NCBI GenBank assembly: GCA_038251625.1
Contig: JBBSBE010000003.1
Coordinates: 16,970 to 80,969 of the forward strand
Source: JBBQXK01 sp038251625
GTDB lineage: Bacteria; Pseudomonadota; Alphaproteobacteria; Rhodobacterales; Rhodobacteraceae
DNA length: 64,000 nucleotides
Direction of reading: 5' to 3'
The notes under the pieces were generated by a model. It searched no databases. It was not told where the DNA came from and saw only the letters and a program-made list of their open reading frames with translations. The translations under genes and the position numbers were made by a program. Below, one piece after another: positions 34,492-44,413 of this stretch (position 1 is its first letter; each line of letters starts with the position of its first letter).

Positions 34492-36471
34492 ATGACCATG
34501 GGCGATGACCTGCCCCGGGAAGGCCCGGAATACACCGGCACGATCATCCCCGATCCCGCGGATGTGCGGGATCTGATCTACCGCCCGACGCTGGGGTTGT
34601 TGCCGGAACGGTATCTTTGCGCGGCGATGGAGCCGCAGAACAGCGGTTATCGCAAGAACCTGACCATCCGCAGCCAGGGCAGTGCGCCGACCTGCATCGG
34701 TGAATCGCTTGCAGCCTTGCTGGATATCCAGCGCATCGAAACCTACTGCAAGAACGGTGATCTGACGGGCGCGCAGGCCCATGTGATGCCCGCCAGCGGC
34801 GCGATGCTTTACGCGATGGCGCTGGATGTCGAAAGCACCGAACGCGGGCGAAAGGCGACCGACATCTACAGCCTGCGGTCCGGCCTCAAGGGGTTCTACA
34901 ACACCGGCGTCTGCACCGAGACGACCTGGAACAATCGCCTGCTGAAGAACATGGGCGACACCGTTGAATCTGCCTCGGTCACGGCGATGCAGGAAGCGCG
35001 CAACGTGACGTTGGGCGCCTATTACCGCGTCCGGTCGTTCATCAACGACTTTCACGCCGCTCTGGTCGAGGCGGGGGCGCTTTATGTGTCGGCAGACTTG
35101 CATGACGGCTGGCAAACGCCGAATGCCGGGGTGATCGGCCCCGCAGAAAGCACGGTCTTTGGCGGGGGCCATGCCTTCGTGATCGTCGGCTATGACCGGC
35201 GCGGCTTTCTTGTTCTGAATTCATGGGGCCCAGCATGGGGCGGTTATCGCCTCGGCAACGGCCCGCCATTGCCCGGTATCGCGCTTTGGACCTATGAGGA
35301 CTGGGCGAACCGGGTCATCGACGCTTGGGTCTTGCGTCTGGCCGCGCCAACGCCCGAAGCGTTCCGCTTTGCCATCGGGGCGCATGGCACCGCGATGTTC
35401 GGGGCGGATCAAGCCCCGCTGGCCGCCCCCCAACCGGCCCGGCGGTTGGAGGTGCTGGGCCACTACATCCATCTGGACGACGGCCATCACGTGACGACGG
35501 GCAGCTACCCGGGGTCACGCGAAAGCCTGAAGACGACCCTCGACCATCTGGGGTCAGAGGCCAAGCGAAACATCACCGACATCCGTCTGACCATCCATGG
35601 CGACATCATGCCGACGCAGGACGTAATGTCCCGGATTGCCCGGTCCACTTGCGAGGACAAGGCGGCGCATGTGCACGGACTGTCCCTGATCTGGGTCAAC
35701 GGGCTGTTGTCGGGGTCTGCGGATGCGCTGAAACCCCTGTTCGACGCGGCACTGGCCATCGCAAAGGGCAACCGCAAGGACGCCGACGAACGAATCGAGC
35801 GCGTGGCGCGCCCTGTCGGCCGTGCCCTCTGGCGCGACGCCAAGCGCGCAGCCGAAACCGCTGCGGCAAGGGTACCCAAGGATGGCGATGCCGCGGATAC
35901 ACTGAACCAGATCATCGGCCTCTGCCAGCGCGCCGGCAAGCGGCTTCACATCGTGTCCGAGGGCGCGGGGATCCTGCTACTGGCCGAGTTGCTGCGGGAA
36001 GGCCCGGATGCGGATGCAGAAGCGCGGGATGCGGCCCTGTCGGACGTTCTGGCAAGCATGACGCTGGTGGCCCCGCTGATCACCCGGCAGGCCTTTGAAG
36101 CGACTGTCGGGCGCTTCCTTGAGGTCTGGAACACACGCACGCAACGCAGAGCCACCATGTTCCGCGCCGACGCGGCCTTTGACGAAAGGCTGTGCGTCGG
36201 AACCTACAGCCGGTCCTGGACCGACCTTGTATCCCGCGCTTTCGAGGAAGAACCGCAAACCACGTTGATCGGGGCGCATGCATTCCGGGGCCGCCTGCGT
36301 GGCAAACCGGACCGCCCCGCGCTTGACGTTCCCGACCAGAAGAACGGCGATCTGTCCTTCTCATCGGTGCTGCAACATGCGGCTGTGAAGATCCATATCG
36401 CCGAAGCGATCGCCGACTTTCAGTCCAATCATTCCATTACAGAAACCCGACCCCGGAGGATTTCCCGATGA
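34492..36471 (+). CDS. Papain-fold (C1-type) peptidase fused to an alpha/beta-hydrolase-like domain
   Basis: 659 residues. The N-terminal C1 peptidase fold is clear: Gln62 (RSQGSAPTC), Cys68, His227 (GGGHAFVIVGYD) and Asn243 (LNSWG). The C-terminal half (about 320-655) resembles an alpha/beta hydrolase with a candidate nucleophile Ser489 in HIVSEGAG. No signal peptide is present, so it should act in the cytoplasm unless activated or released by lysis. Two in-frame ATG codons (34492, 34498) are equally plausible starts. It overlaps the caspase gene by four bases. Its role is inferred from context. Confidence 0.8.
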   Translation: MTMGDDLPREGPEYTGTIIPDPADVRDLIYRPTLGLLPERYLCAAMEPQNSGYRKNLTIRSQGSAPTCIGESLAALLDIQRIETYCKNGDLTGAQAHVMPASGAMLYAMALDVESTERGRKATDIYSLRSGLKGFYNTGVCTETTWNNRLLKNMGDTVESASVTAMQEARNVTLGAYYRVRSFINDFHAALVEAGALYVSADLHDGWQTPNAGVIGPAESTVFGGGHAFVIVGYDRRGFLVLNSWGPAWGGYRLGNGPPLPGIALWTYEDWANRVIDAWVLRLAAPTPEAFRFAIGAHGTAMFGADQAPLAAPQPARRLEVLGHYIHLDDGHHVTTGSYPGSRESLKTTLDHLGSEAKRNITDIRLTIHGDIMPTQDVMSRIARSTCEDKAAHVHGLSLIWVNGLLSGSADALKPLFDAALAIAKGNRKDADERIERVARPVGRALWRDAKRAAETAAARVPKDGDAADTLNQIIGLCQRAGKRLHIVSEGAGILLLAELLREGPDADAEARDAALSDVLASMTLVAPLITRQAFEATVGRFLEVWNTRTQRRATMFRADAAFDERLCVGTYSRSWTDLVSRAFEEEPQTTLIGAHAFRGRLRGKPDRPALDVPDQKNGDLSFSSVLQHAAVKIHIAEAIADFQSNHSITETRPRRISR

Positions 36472-38372
36472 CCAAGAAGATCACCGCCGAAGAATTGCTG
36501 AAAAAGATGTACACGCCCGGCGCCAAGGTCGAGGACTTCGCGCGCTATTTCAAGATCGAGCCTGATGATGCGAATGCTTTCCAGTTTACCGCGACCTACG
36601 ACACCTCGCTGGTGGATATGGGCAGCACCCCCGAGGCCATCCAGCGCGCCGCCGTTGCCATGCCGGGGTTCAACGCGCTGGTTCGCCTGCTTCGCCGTGG
36701 CCAGTTCGAGATCAAGCTTCTTGGCGGATACAAAGGTCCGATCCTCGTGGCCGAGGGGGATTCCTGGTTCACCTATCCGGTGCTGGATGTGATCGGTGCC
36801 CTGAACAACACCTATGCAATCTCGCATCTGGCGGCGGCGGGCGACACGTTGACCCAGATGCTGCAGCAGGACGAATACCTGCATGAAGTGCAGCGCGTGG
36901 GTGCGCAGATCCTTCTGTTGTCGGGGGGCGGCAACGATGCCTTGGGCGGGGGCGATCTCAAGACCCATTTGCGGCCCTTTGACCCTGCGCTTACCGCTGC
37001 CCAGCATGTGAAATCGTCTTTCACCGGGTTGGTCGACGGGGCGGTCCGGCAGTTCGACCAGATCTTCCGGCGCATCGCGCGCGAGGCTCCGGGCGTCACG
37101 GCTATCTGCCACGGCTACGACTATGCGATCCCGGCCAAGGGCAAGTGGCTGGGCAAACCGATGAAGGAGCTTGGCATCGTCGATCCGGCGTTTCAGCGCG
37201 CAATCACGCACGAGTTGATAAACCGCTTCACGCTGGCCATGTCACGGCTTGCCAGCCGGTATCCCCATGTTGTCTTCCTCGACAATCGCGGAACCGTCGC
37301 CGATGCCGAATGGGCCGATGAATTGCACCCCAAACCCGCAGGGTTCACCAAGGTTGCCGCCAAGTTCGATGCCGCCATCCGAAAGGCCGCCACCCGCAGC
37401 CGATCCATCGAACCGACCCCGGCCAAGCCGCCGAAACGCGGCAAGGGCAAGGCCCCGTCCGTTGCCACACCGCGCAAGGGGCTGGCCGATCCGACCGGCC
37501 TGAACACCGGCTTCTCGCTCCACATCGGTCTGAACGAGGTGGACAAGGTGCATTACGGCGGTCCGCAGACCCTGTTCGGGTGCCACAACGACGCGCATGC
37601 GATGGAACGGATCGCCGAGGAATGCGGGTATCGCGATCGGACGGTCCTGCTGGACAAGGCCGCAACCGTGCGCGCCGTGCGGGACGCCATCGCCCGGGCC
37701 GCCACCGAATTGCAGGCGGGCGACATCTTTCTTCTCACCTATGCCGGGCACGGCGCTTTCGTGCCCGACTTCAGTGGCGACGAAAAGGATGATGGCCGCG
37801 ATGAGACCTGGTGCCTTTATGACCGCCAGATGATTGATGACGAACTTTACGAAGGCTGGCGCGACTTCCGCGAAGGGGTGCGCGTGCTGGTCATCTCGGA
37901 CAGTTGCCACAGCGGGTCTATCCTGCGCTCTACGGCAACCGGGATCACGACGATGGATATCGCCGCCGACCCCGATATGCGCCCGCGGCCGCGCTGCCTG
38001 TCAGACAACGTGCGGCGCGACGTGATTGGCCGGAACCAGGCGCTCTACCAGCAGGTATCGCGGTCGCTCGACCCCATGTCCGGACAGCTTGGCGGGCTGA
38101 AAGGGGCCCGGTCGCGCGCCGTGAACAAGCCCCTCTCCTGCACGGTTCGCCTGCTGTCGGGCTGTCAGGACAACCAGACCTCGGGCGATGGCGATATCAA
38201 CGGCCTCTTTACCAGCCGCCTGTTGCAGGTGCTCGAGGGCGGCTTCAGCGACGATTATGCCGGTTTTTACCGCAAGATCCTGAAACTGATGCCCGACAAC
38301 CAGACCCCCAACCACTGGGTCGTCGGACGCAAGGATCCGGGCTTTGACGGCCAGCATCCGTTCGAAATCTGA
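36468..38372 (+). CDS. SGNH hydrolase fused to C14 caspase-like protease
   Basis: 634 residues. The N-terminal half is an SGNH/GDSL hydrolase: Ser99 in EGDSWF, GGGND at 153-157 and Asp284/His287 in DELHP. A Lys/Pro-rich linker (about 310-345) leads to a C-terminal caspase-like domain with the His428 (YAGHG) and Cys480 (DSCHSG) dyad. Bacterial caspases often cut a partner protein during immunity or cell death. The ATG at 36468 overlaps the preceding stop by ATGA and follows GGAGGA. It ends the plus operon and faces the convergent trypsin/MoxR operon, whose proteins are candidate regulators or substrates. Confidence 0.88.
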   Translation: MTKKITAEELLKKMYTPGAKVEDFARYFKIEPDDANAFQFTATYDTSLVDMGSTPEAIQRAAVAMPGFNALVRLLRRGQFEIKLLGGYKGPILVAEGDSWFTYPVLDVIGALNNTYAISHLAAAGDTLTQMLQQDEYLHEVQRVGAQILLLSGGGNDALGGGDLKTHLRPFDPALTAAQHVKSSFTGLVDGAVRQFDQIFRRIAREAPGVTAICHGYDYAIPAKGKWLGKPMKELGIVDPAFQRAITHELINRFTLAMSRLASRYPHVVFLDNRGTVADAEWADELHPKPAGFTKVAAKFDAAIRKAATRSRSIEPTPAKPPKRGKGKAPSVATPRKGLADPTGLNTGFSLHIGLNEVDKVHYGGPQTLFGCHNDAHAMERIAEECGYRDRTVLLDKAATVRAVRDAIARAATELQAGDIFLLTYAGHGAFVPDFSGDEKDDGRDETWCLYDRQMIDDELYEGWRDFREGVRVLVISDSCHSGSILRSTATGITTMDIAADPDMRPRPRCLSDNVRRDVIGRNQALYQQVSRSLDPMSGQLGGLKGARSRAVNKPLSCTVRLLSGCQDNQTSGDGDINGLFTSRLLQVLEGGFSDDYAGFYRKILKLMPDNQTPNHWVVGRKDPGFDGQHPFEI

Positions 38373-38390
38373 AAGGCCCAAAGGCCCGGT

Positions 38391-38413
38391 CCCGCGTCCG
38401 CCAAGGGCGCGGG
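38391..38413. terminator. Bidirectional hairpin between the two convergent conflict-like operons
   Basis: CCCGCG at 38391-38396 pairs with CGCGGG at 38408-38413 in the 61-bp gap between the caspase stop and the stop of the small membrane protein. No T run follows on either strand, so it is a plausible but not classical terminator. Confidence 0.4.
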
Positions 38414-38433
38414 AAGGGCAAACCCTGCGCCGG

Positions 38434-38859
38434 TCAGGATGCCGCAGCCGGAAGCACGACCGTCACCTCTGACGATGGCAGCGACACCAGCGCCATCAGG
38501 ACCAGCAACGCCAATGCCGCCAGAAGCCCCGCCAGCACACGCCCGGCAGTAGGCGTCAGTGCGGTCAGGCTTTGGCCGGTCACGGGCAAGGGCACGTCCT
38601 GCCAGCCGGGCGGCTCCAGAGTTGCAAAGCGGGCGGCCAGCATTTGCCGCGTCGTGGCATCGGTTGCACCCTCGCCGAACATCCATCCTACGTCACGCAG
38701 GGCGATCCGGCCCCGGTCTGCCATGATCGCGGCGTCCAGACGGGCCGCAACCTCGGGACCGGCTTCGATCTCGGCACGGTCGAGCCAGTCATCCTCGTAG
38801 ACCCCGGACAATGTTTCCGACGCAGAGTCCGCCGTTTCGCTTTCATGCAGCGCTTGCAT
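38434..38859 (-). CDS. Small single-pass membrane protein at end of trypsin/MoxR operon
   Basis: 141 residues, no recognised family. The first 90 residues are hydrophilic with acidic and Asp/Glu-rich helical sequence; one membrane helix lies near 106-125 (VLAGLLAALALLVLMAL...). The ATG at 38859 is chosen for GGAGGGAG just upstream. The start overlaps the 3' end of the large membrane protein gene by 17 bp, so translation is coupled. It may be a partner subunit of that protein. Confidence 0.7.
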   Translation of the reverse strand: MQALHESETADSASETLSGVYEDDWLDRAEIEAGPEVAARLDAAIMADRGRIALRDVGWMFGEGATDATTRQMLAARFATLEPPGWQDVPLPVTGQSLTALTPTAGRVLAGLLAALALLVLMALVSLPSSEVTVVLPAAAS

Positions 38860-41800
38860 GGAATTTCTCCCTCCGGACAGGCGTTGGCACAGATACCCAA
38901 AGATCGGGCGACGCGCCGACGACGCGGCGCAACCCAACGGACAGGAACCCAACGACATAGCCCACGACGATGTAGACCGTCACCATCGCCTGCACACCCA
39001 TCGGAGAAACGCCCGACGACAGGCCAGCGATGCCCTTCGTCACATCGAACCGCGTGTCCGGCGGCACGAATGCGCCAAAGATCAGGGCGGCGACCAGAAA
39101 CACACCGCACCCGATCCCCGCAATTCCAAGGTGTGACAGGGCCGGCCGCGCGCCCCCGCTGCGGCCCGATGACCAGTCCCAAAGGCACATCCCCGCCGCA
39201 AAGGCCGCCAGCCACCCGACCGAGCCGGGATTCACCATTTCGGAACCAACGTCGATCTTGAAGAGGATCGCACTCCAGAATGCGATGATCCAAAGGGCGG
39301 CAGGCGCAGCGAAAACGCGCGTCATGGCGGCCATGATGCCACCATCATGGCCACGTATCCCCCGCCCCAGATCGCCGATGAAGCGCTGCCGTATCGTCCG
39401 GCCGATGGCCAGCACGACCAGGGACCAGAGCACAGTGTTCAGATGGCCGATCAGGCTGGTGCTCCGGTAACCGGCATAGACACCGCTTTCGCCACTGAGG
39501 GGCAAGACATACTGCAGCACGTATTGCACAAGGCCCGCCGAAATCACGAAGAGCGCCGGTCCCCGCAGCCCCACGCGCGACAAGCCGATGACAAAGAGCG
39601 CAAACCAGTAGAAGAGCCCCGGCACGGCCTCGATCCGCAAGGCGATCTCTGGCATTCCATAGCCGACCACAGGCAGCACGATCAGCGCTGCCATGCCGTA
39701 TTGCGCGGGCGTGATGGTGTCGATGGCAAGAAGCCGCGCGAGGTATCCACGTTCGCCCACCATGCGGATGACGACCAGCACCGTCAGGATCATCCCGATC
39801 CCGGCCCCGCCAAAAAGGGCGTTGGCAGCAATGCCCGTCTGCCCCGCCATCGGCAGGATCCCCGCAAGGGACGTGGCGGCCCCCCAGAACCCGAACCGCC
39901 AGGTCAGCAGGGCCGCGACCACCGGATACACGGGCAGCAGCGACAGTGTCGACGTATCGGACAGACGAAACCCCAGCCCGATACACAGCAGAACCGGCAG
40001 CGTCAGCACGATCCACATCGGCCCCTCCTGCCATTGCGCGTCCCGGCCCCGGTCAAGCGCCGCACGTCGCAGCCACAGCCACTGACCCAGGGCGACGATC
40101 ACCGACAGGTATAAAAGAAGCGGCATCGCGAACGCCGCCTCGGAAGATCCGTCCGCCACGACCACGATCGGGGGCAGGTCCACCGGGTTTGCGGGAAACT
40201 GGACGGCGGGATTTTCTGCGACGGGGTCCCCGGCGCTACCGTTCTGCCCCACGAGGCACGCGGGATCCTTCTGGGAATCGCATGGAACGGTCGTTCCCGG
40301 GGCATCTTGCGCAAAACCCGCAGCGAGGCCCGACACGACAATCCCGCCAGACAGCCCAAGCGCGGCGAAAAGGACAATCAGCACGCGCTGGAGGTATCTC
40401 TGAACATCGATGTGCCGACGCAAGACAAGGCCGGTCAGGGCGAGGACAGCAAGGGCCGGCATGGGCGACAGAACCAGCCACCAAAACTGGCCAAGGGGCC
40501 GCGCGGATCCGCCCACGAGAAACAGATCGATGCCCAAAAGGCCGATGCATTGCACCAGCCCGAACAGCCATTCGCGCCCATTGATCAGCCCGGCACGAAA
40601 AAGGATCGGGAACAGCACCACCGACAACAATATGGCAGCTTCAGCAGGCTTGTTCCCACTCCCTGCGGGAAAAATCACCAGATACAATCCCCAAAATCCA
40701 GCCGCAGACAGCGCAAGGGTAAAGCACGACCGTAGAACGCCGGAGGCACCGGTGAGCAGCGCGCGATACGTCGGCGCGGACGTCGCGAAGGATACCGAGG
40801 CCAGAACTGCCAATACTGCCCACAGCAACCCGGCATGCTGCGCATGCAGCAAACTGCCGAAGTACCAACTTTCAAGCGAATAGGTGATGAAGAAATTCGC
40901 GAGCACGAGGGCCGCGATTCCGCCCAGCAGTTGACCCGTGCTCCGGGCCGACGCAAAGCCCACCGGGTCGAACGGCACCGATGCCCTGCGGCCCAGCACG
41001 ATGCACAGAACGAAAAGGCTGAGGGCCAGATGCCCTATCTGCACAAGGTCCCCCGGCCCGTAATCGGCCGAGCGGGCGCCAAAACCAAGGTCCAGCGCCA
41101 GCATCGCTGCGTCTGACAGGGCCAGCGCCGCGGCAGGCAGAACCGGCAGAAGCCAGGGCGCGAACCGGCGCCACCACCCGCCCGGCTCACCCCGCGCCGC
41201 GCGCATGCCCGACCCGTCACTGCGGCTGTTCACCCAGACATACGCCACCAGCGACATCCCGATCAGCAGCCCGCGAACCAAAGGGTTTTCGCGGCCGACG
41301 ACCGGCTCCAGCAGCGCCCCCAGAGACGCCAACGCCGCCATCAGGGCTGCAACCATAGGCAACGCGGCAACCCACATCAACGCCGCGCCCACCAGCCCCG
41401 CCGCCGCGATCTGCACCAATCGCCACCGGACCACGCGGTCCAGCCGGTCGCGCAAGCCCCCCGAAGCATCAACCGTCAGGTCAGAGATATCGGCATCGCG
41501 CATGAAACGCACGAAAAGCACGCTGTCGGCGATCCGCTGCCCGTCCCGGGGACCAAGCGACGAAAGGAACCGCAGAATGCCATCGTCATCCGGCCTGCCG
41601 ATCATCAGCGTCTTCTCGGCCCTTGCACCCGCCACCGTTTCATCCTGAAACATCTTGATCCGGGCCCGTGCGGCCGCCGCCAGATCGTCGGGCAGTTCAG
41701 CCACCAGCCGCTTGCGCAGCCAGAACGGCAACCGTCCGTCGCGAAAGAATGGCAGCGCGGCCAATTCTGCCAGCACCGCGGTGTCATTGCCCTGTCCCGG

Positions 41801-43333
41801 CCCCAGAACCCCGCGCATCCGAAGGGTCAATTCCGGGATCACGACGGGAAAGATCGCCAGTGTCGAGATCAGTCCGTGCGCCCGCGGACTAAGCGCCGCG
41901 CGAAGAGCGAAGACGGCGTGATCGGCTGCCGCCGGATCGGACGTGGCCTCGTCTACCGCCTCTGCGGCGTCCTCTATCGTCCAGGCCGCGCGCACCTGAG
42001 GGGCACTCGGTGGGGGGTGCGGGCGATCCCCCAGGCTGGCAACGCGATAGAACACATAATCCCGGCAGCCTTTGGCAGAGATCGGAAACACCGCCAGCCC
42101 AAGCGCGATCAGCCTGCGCTCTGCCCGGCCCCAGGATGCAGGTGGGCGGGGGGTCAGCACGGCGATCATGCGCGGATCGCCCCAGGGCAGCACCCATCCG
42201 GCCAACCGACGCCCGAAGCGATCCAGAAGACGTTCAGCCTCGGCCACGACGACCAGCGCGTCGCCGCGGAACTGATCGGCCAGCGAAACCGATCCCGTCA
42301 CAGAAACATCCTCGGACAGCGCCGCGCGGCACGGCACGACACGGCCGGGATCGGCCAGCATGTCATAGGCCTGCACCGGCACGCCCGCCTCGCGCAAGCG
42401 CGTCACCAGCAGGTCGCCAAGATCGCCCAGATGGTCCGACAGATTGCGCCGGTCGATCAGAACAAGATGCCCAAGGCTCTGCACCTCGGTCTGGTGCGAC
42501 AGCGCCACAACCCGACCAGCCGTCTGCGCCGCGCGGCTGATCGTGCGCCGCACGTCGATCCTGCGCGACGGGCGCTCCTGCCGCAATCGCAACCGGCCAA
42601 AGGCCGTCGCGCTTGCGGGGCCCGACAGCAGCCCCGTGCGCATCGCATAGGGCAGGCCAACCTCGCGCACATCGCGCGCGGTGTCGGATGCCTCGGGGTC
42701 GAGGACAGCGCGGCGGCTGGCCACACGGTTCATCAGCCACGCCGCAACCCCGATGGGCAGCGCCATCAGGATGGCGCGCAGCGCGCCCTTGGCGGTAAAG
42801 ACTTGCGCCACCATTTCGGACACAACGCCAAGCCACCCCACGGTGCCGCCGGTCGCCTGCTGCTGATCAAGCGATTGCTCGGTCGTCGGGGCAACATCGG
42901 TGACCAGATTGAACCACCCCCCGAAAAGCACAGCCCCGACGAGGGCCAGAACGACGATGGCCAGACCGCCCAGCAGAGCGCGGTTTCGCCGCACGCCATC
43001 TGCCCTATCCCCGTCACCCGCCCCAAGGGCAAGCGTGTCGCCCTGATCGGCCGTGGGCCGGTTGGCATCGGATCGGTCGCGGACGGGGACCACCGCAAGC
43101 GTTTCGGCGTAAAAGGCGTGGATCGCGCGCTGTTCGTCTTCGTTGCGCGCCAGCAGCGGCGCCAACAACGGGCCAAGGGACGCGCGATCCTGTGGCACCC
43201 AGCCCTTGTCGATCAGCCCCACAAGATAGGCCGACAGGCGCACATGATCGCCGACCGCCAGATCCAGGCCCGGAACAGACGCCTGCAGCCGAGCCAGCGC
43301 CAGATCGGGCAGGCTGGCCGCCGGCGCGGTCAT
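38843..43333 (-). CDS. 1,496-residue polytopic membrane protein with vWA-like cytoplasmic region
   Basis: Very large protein starting at ATG 43333, in a TGATG overlap with MoxR. Residues about 1-110 are soluble, two membrane helices lie near 120-140 and 190-210, then a soluble segment at about 275-440 reads as a Rossmann/vWA-like fold (VLIDRRNLSDHLGDLGDLL, then VLTPRPPASWG and ALGLAVFPIS). The classical MIDAS DxSxS is not seen, so it may be degenerate. From about 635 on there are some twenty or more membrane helices interrupted by a periplasmic-looking loop near 1060-1105. MoxR ATPases normally work with vWA proteins, so this is a likely MoxR partner that links it to the membrane. No substrate or enzymatic motif was found. 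Confidence 0.75.
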   Translation of the reverse strand: MTAPAASLPDLALARLQASVPGLDLAVGDHVRLSAYLVGLIDKGWVPQDRASLGPLLAPLLARNEDEQRAIHAFYAETLAVVPVRDRSDANRPTADQGDTLALGAGDGDRADGVRRNRALLGGLAIVVLALVGAVLFGGWFNLVTDVAPTTEQSLDQQQATGGTVGWLGVVSEMVAQVFTAKGALRAILMALPIGVAAWLMNRVASRRAVLDPEASDTARDVREVGLPYAMRTGLLSGPASATAFGRLRLRQERPSRRIDVRRTISRAAQTAGRVVALSHQTEVQSLGHLVLIDRRNLSDHLGDLGDLLVTRLREAGVPVQAYDMLADPGRVVPCRAALSEDVSVTGSVSLADQFRGDALVVVAEAERLLDRFGRRLAGWVLPWGDPRMIAVLTPRPPASWGRAERRLIALGLAVFPISAKGCRDYVFYRVASLGDRPHPPPSAPQVRAAWTIEDAAEAVDEATSDPAAADHAVFALRAALSPRAHGLISTLAIFPVVIPELTLRMRGVLGPGQGNDTAVLAELAALPFFRDGRLPFWLRKRLVAELPDDLAAAARARIKMFQDETVAGARAEKTLMIGRPDDDGILRFLSSLGPRDGQRIADSVLFVRFMRDADISDLTVDASGGLRDRLDRVVRWRLVQIAAAGLVGAALMWVAALPMVAALMAALASLGALLEPVVGRENPLVRGLLIGMSLVAYVWVNSRSDGSGMRAARGEPGGWWRRFAPWLLPVLPAAALALSDAAMLALDLGFGARSADYGPGDLVQIGHLALSLFVLCIVLGRRASVPFDPVGFASARSTGQLLGGIAALVLANFFITYSLESWYFGSLLHAQHAGLLWAVLAVLASVSFATSAPTYRALLTGASGVLRSCFTLALSAAGFWGLYLVIFPAGSGNKPAEAAILLSVVLFPILFRAGLINGREWLFGLVQCIGLLGIDLFLVGGSARPLGQFWWLVLSPMPALAVLALTGLVLRRHIDVQRYLQRVLIVLFAALGLSGGIVVSGLAAGFAQDAPGTTVPCDSQKDPACLVGQNGSAGDPVAENPAVQFPANPVDLPPIVVVADGSSEAAFAMPLLLYLSVIVALGQWLWLRRAALDRGRDAQWQEGPMWIVLTLPVLLCIGLGFRLSDTSTLSLLPVYPVVAALLTWRFGFWGAATSLAGILPMAGQTGIAANALFGGAGIGMILTVLVVIRMVGERGYLARLLAIDTITPAQYGMAALIVLPVVGYGMPEIALRIEAVPGLFYWFALFVIGLSRVGLRGPALFVISAGLVQYVLQYVLPLSGESGVYAGYRSTSLIGHLNTVLWSLVVLAIGRTIRQRFIGDLGRGIRGHDGGIMAAMTRVFAAPAALWIIAFWSAILFKIDVGSEMVNPGSVGWLAAFAAGMCLWDWSSGRSGGARPALSHLGIAGIGCGVFLVAALIFGAFVPPDTRFDVTKGIAGLSSGVSPMGVQAMVTVYIVVGYVVGFLSVGLRRVVGASPDLWVSVPTPVRREKFHASAA

Positions 43334-44385
43334 GGCTTGGGATTTCCCGACAGCCACTTCGTGATCTCCGCATCGCCGATCTGCCGGTCACGTTCGCTTT
43401 TGAGCAGCAGGACCAGCGATTTGCGCACCAGATCGGGCGCGCTGCGCAGGTGGAAATCGTCCTTGTGGTGCTCGCGCAGGTAAAGCAGCCAGTTCATGAA
43501 CTCGGCAGGCGAAGGCCTTGTTTCGAACCGCGCCGGATCGCGCAGCAACCGGAACACCTGCAAGCCCTCGGCCAGCAGGGAAGATCCCGCCAGCCCCTTG
43601 ATCCGCTCGGTCACGATGTTTTCCAGCGTGTAGGCAGGGCGGCCCGGTGCCGCTTCTGACACCTCCTCGGGCAGGGCGGGAAACGGGATGGTGTAGAATA
43701 CACAGCGCCGCAGGAACGGGGCGGGCAGCGCCTTTTCGGAATTGGAGGTGATCACGACGAATGGCTTGCGCCGGGTATCGGCGGCGATGGTCACACCAAG
43801 CTCGGCGATGTCGAACCGCATGGCATCAATCTCGACAAGGATGTCGTTTGGCACGTCCCGCGACGCCTTGTCGATCTCGTCTATCAGCACCACAGATTGC
43901 TGCGGCGCACCGAGCTGCATGTCGGGGAACAGGTCACCCAGCCGGGCGCCCGCACCCGTACCGCGCGACGGCACGGCCCGCGCATCCGCGCCCGCTGCCC
44001 GCACGATCGCCGCCCCAAGTCCCTGCAGGCTGACATAGCTTTCGGCGCCGCTCGCTGTGCCCGCACTCGCATCATAAAGACGGCGGGTGTGGTCAAAGCC
44101 ATAGAACAGGTCGACCGACCGCATGTCGGCCTTGCAGTTTACCCGCAGCACCGGGCCCAGCGACAACTCATGCGCAACGGCCCCCGCAAGCCCGGATTTG
44201 CCCGTCCCCGGCTCGCCGTTCAAAAGCAGCGGCTGCCCCAGCAACATGGCCGCGTTGACCGCCGTCACCAGGTTCGGGGCGGGCAGATATCCGGCCGGAT
44301 TGTCCAGACTGTCGCGCAAGCCGGTATCGAAGTTCACCGGGGCCGCCGCCATCCTTCCCGGCTTGCCTGTGTACTGTGTGACCAT
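43330..44385 (-). CDS. MoxR-family AAA+ ATPase
   Basis: 351 residues. Walker A GEPGTGKS at 57-64, Walker B VVLIDEID at 165-172 and a sensor-type ITSNSE near 212-217 followed by the FLRRC arginine segment identify an AAA+ MoxR ATPase. MoxR proteins remodel or activate partner complexes, often with vWA proteins. The ATG at 44385 follows AAAGGGGAC. It lies 28 bp after the trypsin-like gene and its stop overlaps the start of the giant membrane protein by one base, so the three proteins probably form a module. Confidence 0.9.
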   Translation of the reverse strand: MVTQYTGKPGRMAAAPVNFDTGLRDSLDNPAGYLPAPNLVTAVNAAMLLGQPLLLNGEPGTGKSGLAGAVAHELSLGPVLRVNCKADMRSVDLFYGFDHTRRLYDASAGTASGAESYVSLQGLGAAIVRAAGADARAVPSRGTGAGARLGDLFPDMQLGAPQQSVVLIDEIDKASRDVPNDILVEIDAMRFDIAELGVTIAADTRRKPFVVITSNSEKALPAPFLRRCVFYTIPFPALPEEVSEAAPGRPAYTLENIVTERIKGLAGSSLLAEGLQVFRLLRDPARFETRPSPAEFMNWLLYLREHHKDDFHLRSAPDLVRKSLVLLLKSERDRQIGDAEITKWLSGNPKP

Positions 44386-44413
44386 CGCCTGTCCCCTTTG
44401 TCCCTGCCCCCCT

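Noticed and set aside
41876..43483. A plus-strand frame of 535 codons across the giant membrane protein gene
   Set aside because: Antisense reading of the 1,496-codon gene. Charged composition without helices or domains.
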